Origin: Pseudomonadota bacterium
GTDB taxonomy: Bacteria > Pseudomonadota > Gammaproteobacteria > Burkholderiales > Rhodocyclaceae
DNA length: 64,000 nucleotides
Reading direction: 5' to 3'
Assembly: GCA_029776255.1 (NCBI GenBank)
Contig: JAKOTN010000080.1
Span: 1-64,000 of the forward strand
The notes below the pieces were generated by a model. That model was given only the letters and a program-made list of their open reading frames with translations, was not told the origin of the DNA and made no database searches. A program made the translations under genes and the position numbers. Positions 1 to 7,506 of the stretch are shown piece by piece; position 1 is the stretch's first letter, and every line of letters begins with the position of its first letter.

Positions 1-200
1 TTCCCTACGCCACTCATGCCGACATGAAGGCTGTCAGCTTCGAATACATCGAGGTCTTTTACAACCGCAAGCGGCAGCATTCGACCCTCGGTTACAAATC
101 GCCGATTCAGTTCCTGGAAAACTGGATCAGAGAGCAGCATCAGGAAAAACTGATAGCATGAAACTTACCCTTTGGCAGACGAAAAACCGAGGGAACCTCA
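1..200 (+). mobile_element. Right end of an IS3-family insertion sequence (partial)
   Basis: The window opens inside an IS3-type element. The transposase C-terminus ends at 161. The element appears to end near 200, where the top strand reads GGGAACCTCA, so the terminal repeat read inward begins TGAGGTTCCC, giving the TG...CA ends usual for this family. The chemoreceptor reading frame on the minus strand breaks exactly here: its stop TGA is the first three bases of the terminal repeat. The left end lies outside the window, so the target duplication cannot be checked. Confidence 0.75.
3..161 (+). CDS. IS3-family transposase OrfB, C-terminal fragment
   Basis: Only the last 52 residues are in the window, read in frame from base 3 to TGA at 159-161. 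They contain the hallmark end of the IS3 OrfB integrase domain: YIEVFYNRKRQHSTLGYKSP, followed by a short tail. In this family the full protein is an rve-fold DDE transposase of roughly 270-300 residues made with OrfA by frameshifting. The catalytic triad lies upstream of the window. The frame is open to the window edge, so there is no sign the transposase is broken. Confidence 0.85.
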   Translation, partial: PYATHADMKAVSFEYIEVFYNRKRQHSTLGYKSPIQFLENWIREQHQEKLIA

Positions 201-1370
201 GATTGCCGCGTTGAGCGCCAGCAGATTGGTTTGGCCGGCGATTTCCTTGATGACCTTGACCACCGACGAAATCTGGTTCGAATGTTGTCCCACCTCTTCA
301 ATGGTCAGCGAGGTGCGTTGTACGGCGTCGGCAATGCGCAGCATTTCTTTCGCCGCCTGCTCGATGATCTTGCCGCCCTCGGTGGACAACTCACCCGACT
401 GACGGGAAATGTCAAGCGCCTCGCGTGCGCTGTTCGACACAAGATTGCTACTGGCGGCCATTTCTTCTATCGCCGCCGCCATCACCTTCGTCGACTCGCT
501 TTGATTGGAGGTACTGTCGGCGAGGTGGCCTGACGAGGCGGACAGGCTTTGCGCTGAAACCGCGACCCGATCGACATCATCCAGGACTTTGACGAAGGTC
601 TGCTGCAAGCTAGCCATCAGCTCGTCGAAAGCCTTGGCGGTTTCACCAACCTCGTCGGTACTGCTCAGGGTAATGCGCCGCGTGAAGTCGCCACTCTCCT
701 GAACCTGGGTGATGGTGGCGCGCATCCGGTTCAACGGCCCGGTAATCGAGCGGACGATGGAAAAGGCGCTAAACAAACCGAGCAGCAAGACCACGGCACC
801 GACGGCGATGGTTGTGTTACGAATGGCCGTGGTCGTCTCCTTTATTTGCCGGGTGCTAGCCTCCAGTTTGACACTCTGGTGATCCTCCATCGCCTTGACC
901 GCTTTCAGGAAGGGCACGAGCATGGGAATCATCTCTTCCCCTGCCACATAAGTCGCCTCCTCGCGCTTACCTTCCTTGACCATTTTCACCACCCGGTCCA
1001 GACCAGCGACGTATAGGCCGCGATGCTTCTTCATTTCCGTCAGCAGTTTGACATCCTCTTCCGAAGCGGCCAGATCGCTGCTCAGACTATCAAGGAGCGC
1101 CGAATTGGCTTTGTTCCGCTCGTCGATCTGGGCAATGATTTTGGCGTTGATACTGGCGTCGGAATTCAGCAGCACCTCCATGCTGGAAATGGCATTATCC
1201 TTGACCGTGGAATGAATCGAACTGATGCGCGACTTATTCGCCAGATCGGCGGCAATGTGCGCCGCATCGCCATCCATGCCATAAAGCTTTACCACCACCA
1301 ACGCCGCTAAAAAAACAACCAACAACAGAATCAGTCCAAATCCGAAAACAAGTTTTTTCCCAAGTCTCAT
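198..1370 (-). pseudogene. Methyl-accepting chemotaxis protein truncated by the IS3 insertion
   Basis: 390 codons of a chemoreceptor. Membrane segment at residues 7-27, a periplasmic four-helix-bundle (4HB_MCP) sensor at about 30-185, second membrane segment about 190-210, HAMP about 211-265, then the first half of the cytoplasmic signalling coiled coil. The frame runs into the hairpin tip ([14 protein letters not shown]) and stops at once, just where an intact protein continues with [19 protein letters not shown]. The tip half that binds CheA/CheW and the returning helix with methylation sites are lost, so signalling should be abolished. The stop codon is supplied by the IS terminal repeat. 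The N-terminal part looks undamaged, suggesting a recent insertion. The missing 3' part should lie beyond the element, outside the window. Confidence 0.88.
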
Positions 1371-1511
1371 GTCAACTCCGCCTTCGACACGCTTTTGTTA
1401 CTTTCAACCGGGCTGGAATCGGAATTGATCCCAACCCGCTTATCTTTCACCTCGGCCTGACTGACGGTCCACATCGCCACGAATCCTGCGGGCAGGAAAA
1501 AAATGGGGAAT

Positions 1512-1919
1512 CTAGTTGTCCAGCTCGCTGGTGATGGTCTGACACTTCGTATAACGTTCCTTCTGAATACCACCGGCGATCTTTTTGGCTTCCTCATCGT
1601 TGCCCTTCAGTATTGCCGGAACCAGTTCCTTCTCACGCGTATTCTTGAAAGCATTCCAATTATCGACCAGCTCCTTGAATTGCGCCTCCTTGCCCGCCGG
1701 CGCCTTCATCTTGGCGAGTTTCGCACTGACCGCGTCAGCCGTGTCTTTCACCACTTTCTGGTGATCCGGACCGCGCTTATCCTTATTAACAAGCATGCTG
1801 ACAAGGGATTCCCTAGCAGCCGTTAACAATACGCGCAACTCACCGAACTCACCTGCGTCCGCCGGCCCGGAAATACCAGTGAAGGCTATCGTGGCAATTA
1901 TTGCAAGAAACTTTTTCAT
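1512..1919 (-). CDS. Small exported helical protein, similar in style to a 4HB chemoreceptor sensor domain
   Basis: 135 residues starting MKKFLAIIATIAFTG, chosen over an upstream ATG (at 1952) because GGAGA lies just before it. A signal peptide is clear (hydrophobic 3-16, cleavage likely near PADAG). The mature part is almost wholly helical and charged, with a segment ELVPAILKGNDEEAKKIAGG resembling the last sensor helices of 4HB_MCP receptors, which have the same Leu/Ile-Val spacing and a G-x-x-E-A turn. One cysteine (KCQTI) is near the end. It lies between two chemoreceptor genes on the same strand, so it may be a free periplasmic sensor or ligand-binding partner. I do not recognise a named family; the 4HB resemblance is by eye. 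Confidence 0.7.
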   Translation of the reverse strand: MKKFLAIIATIAFTGISGPADAGEFGELRVLLTAARESLVSMLVNKDKRGPDHQKVVKDTADAVSAKLAKMKAPAGKEAQFKELVDNWNAFKNTREKELVPAILKGNDEEAKKIAGGIQKERYTKCQTITSELDN

Positions 1920-1959
1920 GACATTTTCTCCGTGTGTAAAAATTAATAACAAAAAAGCT

Positions 1960-2151
1960 TTAATCGCCCAGACCGGCTGATTGATCGATCCGTATTTTTA
2001 AACTAAAATTCTCTCCGCTTGAATTTAGAACCTTGAAATAAAAAATTTCCACCATGAATATTAGCAATACCACGGTCACGATCATGCCGCATGAAAATTG
2101 GCGTCGTTCCATGAAAAACCATCCGGAAATCAGAAACCCTGTTGTTATCAC
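1960..2151 (-). CDS. Possible small membrane peptide (doubtful)
   Basis: A 63-codon frame with a GTG start 13 bases after the stop of the Cache chemoreceptor. One hydrophobic stretch (about residues 21-40, VTVVLLIFMVEIFYF) would span the membrane. There is only a weak ribosome site (GGAAC). The stretch is AT-richer than its surroundings, which makes an accidental frame of this length a little less likely. No family recognised. It may be non-coding spacer. Confidence 0.25.
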   Translation of the reverse strand: MITTGFLISGWFFMERRQFSCGMIVTVVLLIFMVEIFYFKVLNSSGENFSLKIRIDQSAGLGD

Positions 2152-2163
2152 GGCGTTCCGTAT

Positions 2164-3792
2164 TCAACAACGAAAACGATTCACCATACTCATCATTCCC
2201 TCGGCAATACTCTCCATTTCGGTCGCTGTTTCGCTATTGGACGCCATGGCCGCCGTTGTTTCTTCCAGCATGCAGGCGATTTCCTCGACGCGTTGCGCGA
2301 TATTGTCGCTAACTAGACTTTGCTCCTTGGTCGCGTCGGCGACCTCGCAGATTCGATCCAATGTCGTCCGCGCGCCCTCCTCGATTTGACGCAACGATCC
2401 GGCCGCGCTAGTGGCGGCCTCGACACCCGCGGTCACTCGTGGCAAGGTCGCGTCCATCGCCCATACCACCTCGACGGTGAACGCCTGGATACCGGCGATC
2501 ATCGTTTCTATCTCGACAGTTGCCGTGGCCGTCCTCTCGGCCAGTTTCCGTACCTCATCGGCGACCACCGCGAAACCTCGCCCCTGCTCGCCGGCACGCG
2601 CGGCTTCAATTGCCGCGTTCAATGCCAATAAATTGGTCTGACCGGCGATATCCTTGATAACGCTGGCAATTGACGAAATTTGGTTGGCGCGCTCCTCAAG
2701 CCCTTGGATACGGGTCGATGCTTCTTTGACACTCGCTTCGATTTCCTTCATTTCGGCCGACGCGGCCTCCGCCCGTTTGAAACCTGTCTCGGACAACGCA
2801 ACGGATGTTGTCGAATTGATTTTGGAGTCCTTGGCGGTATCGGAAATATGATTGATGCTGACTGTTAGCTCCTCAATCGCCACAGCCATCGACGAAGCCG
2901 CATCGGATTGCCTTTGCGAGGCATTACTTACCTCGCGAGACGCCAGACCGATGTTTTTCGTGGCTTTTTGCAAGCGGGTGGCATTTTGTGCGAGATCGGA
3001 AACCATTTGACGTAGCGATCTGATCATTTGGCCCGCTGAATCTAGAATACTGCCTTTGGATGTCGAATGAACCTCGACGGTCAAATCCCCAGCCGCCGCG
3101 CGGGACATCAAATCAATGGTGTCCGCCGGCTCGCCACCAAACTGTTTCACGATACTTCTTGATATCAGAAAAATCACCGATGAGACAACGGCGATAATCA
3201 CTATTGAAATAATACCCAGACCAATGGCGGCTTTATTAACCATCTGATCGACATCGTCGACATAAACACCCGTCCCCACAATCCATTGCCATTCCGGCAC
3301 CCCTATCACATACCCGCGCTTTGGCTTCGATTCAGTCTGTCCGGCGCGAGGAAAAACATAATCGAAATAGCCTCTTCCTTCTTTTCCCCTGGCCACGAGC
3401 GCATCCCACATCTTAAAACCGGCGGCGTCCGTTTTTCCGATAAGCACCTGTCCTTCGATTTTTGGATTTCCGGCCACCATCAGCGCGCGACCGTCGAAAT
3501 CGTAAAGAAAGAAATAATCGTTCGTTCCAAAACGAAGCGCACGCAGCGTCTCCTTGGCCTGCCGCTGTGCGTCTTCCCGGCTGAGAATTTTTTCCGCTTC
3601 CATTTTCTGGTACGAGGCGACGATGCCTTGCGCCACCTCGACGATATCCTTGATCCGTTCACTATGCGCGGCCAACGCATCCCGCTTGACCTGAAGGAGC
3701 GAATAAGTAGCCAAAAAAATCAGGCCAAAAATAACCGTCGACGCAGACAACAAGAGTCTGGTAACAATTCGCATCTTTTCGATCTTGATCAT
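2164..3792 (-). CDS. Methyl-accepting chemotaxis protein with single-Cache sensor
   Basis: 542-residue transmembrane chemoreceptor. First membrane helix at about 13-33, a periplasmic sCache_2-type sensor at about 40-185 ([16 protein letters not shown]; later [15 protein letters not shown], the typical end of the fold), second membrane helix about 192-214, a HAMP-like linker, then a complete signalling domain including the tip [20 protein letters not shown] and [13 protein letters not shown]. No C-terminal CheR-docking pentapeptide is visible. sCache_2 receptors usually bind small organic acids; the ligand here is unknown. The start MIKIEK is preceded by GAGG at good spacing; MRIV at residue 7 is an alternative. 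It is the intact counterpart of the truncated receptor at 198-1370. Confidence 0.93.
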   Translation of the reverse strand: MIKIEKMRIVTRLLLSASTVIFGLIFLATYSLLQVKRDALAAHSERIKDIVEVAQGIVASYQKMEAEKILSREDAQRQAKETLRALRFGTNDYFFLYDFDGRALMVAGNPKIEGQVLIGKTDAAGFKMWDALVARGKEGRGYFDYVFPRAGQTESKPKRGYVIGVPEWQWIVGTGVYVDDVDQMVNKAAIGLGIISIVIIAVVSSVIFLISRSIVKQFGGEPADTIDLMSRAAAGDLTVEVHSTSKGSILDSAGQMIRSLRQMVSDLAQNATRLQKATKNIGLASREVSNASQRQSDAASSMAVAIEELTVSINHISDTAKDSKINSTTSVALSETGFKRAEAASAEMKEIEASVKEASTRIQGLEERANQISSIASVIKDIAGQTNLLALNAAIEAARAGEQGRGFAVVADEVRKLAERTATATVEIETMIAGIQAFTVEVVWAMDATLPRVTAGVEAATSAAGSLRQIEEGARTTLDRICEVADATKEQSLVSDNIAQRVEEIACMLEETTAAMASNSETATEMESIAEGMMSMVNRFRC

Positions 3793-4131
3793 TTGTCAAT
3801 CCTCGTCGCTTGACGTTGATTTGAAAACCCATGGAAAACGGTAAAGCTCGGCACCTTGCCACCCGAAACAGAAGCACGCTGCCTGCCGCGACACCTACCT
3901 TATTTTCAGGATAGCGAGGTTTAGCCGGTCTTCAAGCCCGCAAAAAAAAACGCGAAAAATCGCGTCGCGGATCTCAACCAGAAAAACGAGGATATTCGCC
4001 ACCGTAGACACTTGACATTTAGCGCTGAAGCCCCGTCTCGGAACAATCGCGGCCAAGCAGCGCCAGCCACCACCTTCCCTTGAGTCCGACGCACCCTTAG
4101 ACTGCCATCGATTCCCCAATGGAACCCGTCG
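3793..4131. other. Intergenic region between divergent genes
   Basis: About 340 bases between the leftward chemoreceptor and the rightward MFS gene. No convincing protein gene. It should hold both promoters. It also carries a terminator-like hairpin oriented leftward (3942-3964), so a short leftward transcript is possible. Confidence 0.5.
3942..3964 (-). terminator. Terminator-like hairpin with T9 tract, no obvious parent gene
   Basis: On the minus strand the sequence reads CGCGA-TTTT-TCGCG followed directly by nine T. This is a short (5 bp) GC-rich stem plus a long U-run, the form of an intrinsic terminator. The only leftward gene nearby starts downstream of it (3792), so it would end a transcript beginning between about 3970 and 4130, or shield the receptor gene from antisense read-through. 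Confidence 0.5.
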
Positions 4132-5358
4132 ATGCCCACCGCCAACGCTCCCCAACCAGCCCGCCGCGACCTCGAAGCGATCTCGCTGATCGGATTCGTG
4201 CACGGCGTCTCGCACTTCTTTCATTTGTTACTGCCGCCGCTTTTTCCCTGGCTAATGCGCGATTTCGAGCTGAGTTTTACCGGCATCGGAGCGACGATGA
4301 CCATTTTCTTTGTCGTCTCCGCGATCGGACAAGCCGTGGCGGGTTTCCTGGTCGACCGTTTCGGCGCGGCACGCGTGCTCGGTGCCGGCATCGGCTGTTT
4401 TTTTCTGGCGGCGCTGTTGCTGTCGCTCGCCGATGGTTTCACCACTCTGGCCACGGTGGCGGCGCTGGCCGGCCTGGGCAACAGCGTTTTTCACCCCGCC
4501 GATTTCACGGTTCTCAATCGCCACGTTTCGCCGCCGCGCCTGGGGCACGCCTTCTCGATCCACGGTCTGTCCGGCAATCTCGGCTGGGCGCTGGCGCCGG
4601 TCTTCATGACCGGCATCGCCGCAATTGCCGGCTGGCGCGACGCGGCGCTGGCCGCTGCCGGACTGGCCGCCATGGCCCTGGCGCTGCTGTTCTGGCGACG
4701 GCGAACGCTGGCCGATCCGCCGGGCATCGGCACGGCGCGCGCCGCCGAGTCCAGCGCAACGGTTTCGGCGTTCGCCTTTCTCCGCTCGACGGCGGTGTGG
4801 CTGTGTTTCGCCTTTTTTTTCCTGATCACCACCGCCTTCGGCGCGATCCAGAATTTCGCCACTCCAATCCTGCAAAGTCTGCACGGCCTGACGCTGGCGG
4901 CCGGCGCGACGGCGTTGTCGGCGTATCTGCTCGCCGGCGCCGGCGGTATCGTCGGCGGCGGTTTTCTGGCGCAAAAAGGCGGGCACGACCGTTTGATCGC
5001 CGCGGCGCTGGGCGTGGCCGCCCTGCTGGCCGTTGCGCTAGCGGCGCTGCCGCTGCCAGCGTGGGCGGTATTGCCGCTGATGGCCGGCATCGGTTTCTGC
5101 ACCGGCGTCGCCGGTCCGTCGCGCGACTTGCTGGTGCGGCACGCGGCAACCTCGCGCTTCGGGCAAGCGGCCTACGGGCGGGTTTACGGCTTCGTCTATT
5201 CCGGACTCGACGCCGGACTGGCGCTGGCGCCAATGCTGTTCGGCGGTCTGATGGATCGCCGCCGCTTCGCGGCCGTTCTGATCGGCATCGCCGCGCTACA
5301 GGGCCTGGCGATCCTTACCGCGCTGCGGGTCGGCGGCGAGGCGAGGGAACCGGCCTGA
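4132..5358 (+). CDS. MFS transporter, fosmidomycin-resistance (Fsr)-like
   Basis: 408 residues with about twelve hydrophobic segments in the 6+6 arrangement of the major facilitator superfamily. The loop after helix 2 reads DRFGAARVLG, the usual MFS motif A region, and GLGNSVFHPADFTVLN in helix 4 resembles the Fsr/YfnC exporter branch (GxGxxxFHP). It probably exports a small molecule by proton antiport; the substrate cannot be told from sequence. The start is an ATG reading MPTANAPQPARRDLEAIS, with a short cytoplasmic tail before helix 1. It reads away from the chemoreceptors and is followed by the copper gene group after a 142-base gap. Confidence 0.82.
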   Translation: MPTANAPQPARRDLEAISLIGFVHGVSHFFHLLLPPLFPWLMRDFELSFTGIGATMTIFFVVSAIGQAVAGFLVDRFGAARVLGAGIGCFFLAALLLSLADGFTTLATVAALAGLGNSVFHPADFTVLNRHVSPPRLGHAFSIHGLSGNLGWALAPVFMTGIAAIAGWRDAALAAAGLAAMALALLFWRRRTLADPPGIGTARAAESSATVSAFAFLRSTAVWLCFAFFFLITTAFGAIQNFATPILQSLHGLTLAAGATALSAYLLAGAGGIVGGGFLAQKGGHDRLIAAALGVAALLAVALAALPLPAWAVLPLMAGIGFCTGVAGPSRDLLVRHAATSRFGQAAYGRVYGFVYSGLDAGLALAPMLFGGLMDRRRFAAVLIGIAALQGLAILTALRVGGEAREPA

Positions 5359-5500
5359 CGCATCGGCAGCGGCTGCGCGCGATCGTGCCTGCCGCGAGTG
5401 TCAGAGCGCGCGCCGGCCAGTATCCAATTCGCGACCGCTGGTGTATCGTCGCTCACGGAAAACACGTCCGCTTCGTTCCACCGCCAATCCTCGACACGCC

Positions 5501-6082
5501 ATGACGATACGCCAGACTCTGCTGCTATGGATCGCCGCCCTGCTGCTGGGCTGTTCGCAACCCACGCACTTCAATTCCACGGACATTTCCGGCGCCGACT
5601 GGGGCAAGGACTTTCAGCTCACCGACTCACGCGGGCAGCCGCGCCGGCTGGCGGACTTCAAGGACAAGGTGGTGGTGGTTTTTTTCGGCTACACGCAATG
5701 TCCGGACGTCTGCCCGACCACCTTGTCGACCATGCGCGATACGCTGGCGCGGATGGGCGACAGCGCCAGCCGGGTACAAGTGGTGTTCATCACGCTCGAT
5801 CCGGCGCGCGACGGTGCGCCGATGCTTGGCGACTACGTCGCCGCGTTTCATCCAAGCTTCATCGGCCTGTACGGCGACGAGGCGACAACGGCGGCGACCG
5901 CGAAAGACTTCAAGGTCTTTTACAGCAAACACCCGGGGAGCAGCCCCGACAGCTACAGCATCGACCACTCGACCAGCAGCTACGCCTTCGACCCGCAAGG
6001 CCGGTTGCGCCTGCTCATCCGCCACGGCGACACACCCGAAAACATCGCCGCCGACCTCAAGCGGCTGCTGGCCGGCAAATGA
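5501..6082 (+). CDS. Sco1/SenC/PrrC-type copper metallochaperone lipoprotein
   Basis: 193 residues. The ATG at 5501 is preferred over one 20 codons upstream because it gives a clean lipoprotein signal, IAALLLGC (lipid-modified Cys18). The thioredoxin-like domain has the copper ligands of the family: CPDVC (Cys67 and Cys71) and a distal histidine (SIDHST, His156), plus LDPARD and FGYTQCPDVC. Sco proteins load copper into the CuA centre of cytochrome c oxidase or act as thiol reductants for it. The protein faces the periplasm. It is followed at once by a YdbL-like gene and a PCuAC chaperone, together a copper-delivery unit. No oxidase gene is in the window. Confidence 0.92.
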   Translation: MTIRQTLLLWIAALLLGCSQPTHFNSTDISGADWGKDFQLTDSRGQPRRLADFKDKVVVVFFGYTQCPDVCPTTLSTMRDTLARMGDSASRVQVVFITLDPARDGAPMLGDYVAAFHPSFIGLYGDEATTAATAKDFKVFYSKHPGSSPDSYSIDHSTSSYAFDPQGRLRLLIRHGDTPENIAADLKRLLAGK

Positions 6083-6101
6083 CTTCTCCAGGAGGCCACG
6101 C

Positions 6102-6524
6102 GTGCAACGCTTTGTTCTGCTGCTGATTTTTATTACCTTTCAGGCCACCGCATCGTCCGTTGGCGAGGGAATCAATCTGGACATCGGCACGCCACCGGTG
6201 GTGGTGGTCAAGCACAGCCTGGCGCAACGCGCGTCGCGGCTGGTCCGTTTTTATGAACCCGGCATCATCGGCCTTGGCGACGACGGCATGGTCAAGCTGC
6301 GCGACGGCAGCCGGCTGACACTGGTGCAAAGGCAGATCGCAGAAAAACTGATCGACCAGGAAAATCCAGACCGCAATTCGCTGATTTACGCGCTCGCCGA
6401 GGCGCACGGCGGCAAGACCGCCGAGCCGGCGGCGCGCGCGGCGCAAATCAGGCGCTGGAAAGAGCAATTTCACAGCGGTTGGTGGCTCCAGGATGCGCAA
6501 GGAAACTGGCGCCAAAAGCCGTGA
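6102..6524 (+). CDS. YdbL-like (DUF1318) periplasmic protein
   Basis: 140 residues from a GTG start with a perfect AGGAGG at 6090-6095. This start adds a proper signal peptide (QRFVLLLIFITFQATASS) and is much better than upstream in-frame options. The mature part matches the pattern of YdbL/DUF1318 proteins: SLAQR...L..FYEPGIIGLGDDG, then a 'DRNSLIYALAEAHG' segment and a C-terminal W-rich end (HSGWWLQDAQGNW). YdbL proteins are periplasmic and of uncertain function, usually next to YnbE/YdbH-type genes. Here it sits between two copper chaperones, an unusual setting. Family assignment is from remembered patterns. Confidence 0.72.
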   Translation: MQRFVLLLIFITFQATASSVGEGINLDIGTPPVVVVKHSLAQRASRLVRFYEPGIIGLGDDGMVKLRDGSRLTLVQRQIAEKLIDQENPDRNSLIYALAEAHGGKTAEPAARAAQIRRWKEQFHSGWWLQDAQGNWRQKP

Positions 6525-6580
6525 CGGAACCGGCGACCCGCTGCGACATTTTGTCGCGGCGCGCCCGATGGCATGCTCCT

Positions 6581-6586
6581 TATAAT
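6581..6586 (+). promoter_or_regulatory. Possible -10 box (TATAAT) for the PCuAC gene
   Basis: A perfect TATAAT lies 31 bases before the GTG start of the PCuAC gene in the 92-base gap after the YdbL-like gene. No good -35 is present at 16-18 bases upstream, so it may need an activator or be fortuitous. Confidence 0.4.
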
Positions 6587-6616
6587 GCTTTTCCCTATTT
6601 GAAAAAGGAGTCGGCC

Positions 6617-7081
6617 GTGAATACAACGCTCAATAAATGGGCAGTGGCGATCGCGCTCGGACTGGCATCCGCCGTCGCTTGCGCCGGTGATGTCGAGATC
6701 AAGGCACCTTGGGTGCGCGGCACCGTCGCCGGTCAGCAGGCGACCGGCGCGTTCATGGAATTGAGCAGCCGTGACGGCGCGACGCTGGTCGGCGCCAGCA
6801 GCCCGGTCGCCGGCGCCGTCGAAATCCACGAAATGAGAATGGAAGGCAACATCATGAAAATGCGTCAGATCCCGCGCCTGGAACTCCCGGCCGGCAAGCC
6901 ACTGACGCTCGGACCAGGCGGTTATCACGTGATGCTGCTCAATCTCAAACAACCGCTTCGAAAAGGCGACACGGTACCGCTGACGCTACAAATCGAGGGA
7001 TCGGACAAGAAAGTGGAGACGCTCCAGATCGCGGCTCCCGTCCGCGACCTGACAGCGGCGACGAACGAACATAAACATTAA
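6617..7081 (+). CDS. Periplasmic copper chaperone PCuAC
   Basis: 154 residues from a GTG with AGGAG six bases upstream. The signal peptide ends near AVACAG. The PCuAC (formerly DUF461) signature follows: APWVRGTVAGQQATGAFMEL, then a His/Met copper site with EIHEMRMEGNIMKMRQI, and LGPGGYHVMLLNL. The tail ends NEHKH, possibly extra ligands. PCuAC takes up periplasmic Cu(I) and with Sco builds the CuA site of cytochrome oxidase, which fits the Sco gene two genes upstream. Confidence 0.93.
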   Translation: MNTTLNKWAVAIALGLASAVACAGDVEIKAPWVRGTVAGQQATGAFMELSSRDGATLVGASSPVAGAVEIHEMRMEGNIMKMRQIPRLELPAGKPLTLGPGGYHVMLLNLKQPLRKGDTVPLTLQIEGSDKKVETLQIAAPVRDLTAATNEHKH

Positions 7082-7506
7082 CCGCCTACCGGAAACACCG
7101 CTCGAGCACCCGCTCGAACGGAGCGGTGTCTGGAACGCCGCGACGGAACGCCACCAACGCCACGGCCTTTCTCGCGGCTCAATAAACCTTTGGTCACCAA
7201 ATAGCTGACCTGTCCGCGATTGCCGGTCGGGCCGGAACGCACGGCATCGCCATCAATAACGGCCTTGTTTCCCGAAATCGGGCCTGATCGACTCGGCATC
7301 GACCGCCACCGTCCTGGCCACACGTGTCCCGACGACGCGAAATCGTCATCATCCGTGACATCCATCGCCCCATCGAAAAGTGGGATGTGCGACTATTCGC
7401 TCAAGCACCCGTCCAGCCAACGTGCTTTCGCACGGCATTGCCGTCGGAACGGGTCACAGATGTTTTCTTCCGCCGTGCCCCGAATTCGCCAACGCCCCGC
7501 TCCCGT
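7082..7506. other. Intergenic region with a hairpin
   Basis: About 425 bases. Right after the PCuAC stop there is an inverted repeat: ACACCGCTC (7095-7103) pairs with GAGCGGTGT (7121-7129) around an inner GAGC-ACCC-GCTC stem. There is no T-run, so if it stops transcription it does so weakly. Short frames on both strands in the rest do not resemble any family I know. Confidence 0.45.

Noticed and set aside
7078-7365. 95-codon minus-strand frame between PCuAC and the cyclase gene
   Set aside because: No family resemblance, no good ribosome site, and it reads into the hairpin after the PCuAC gene.
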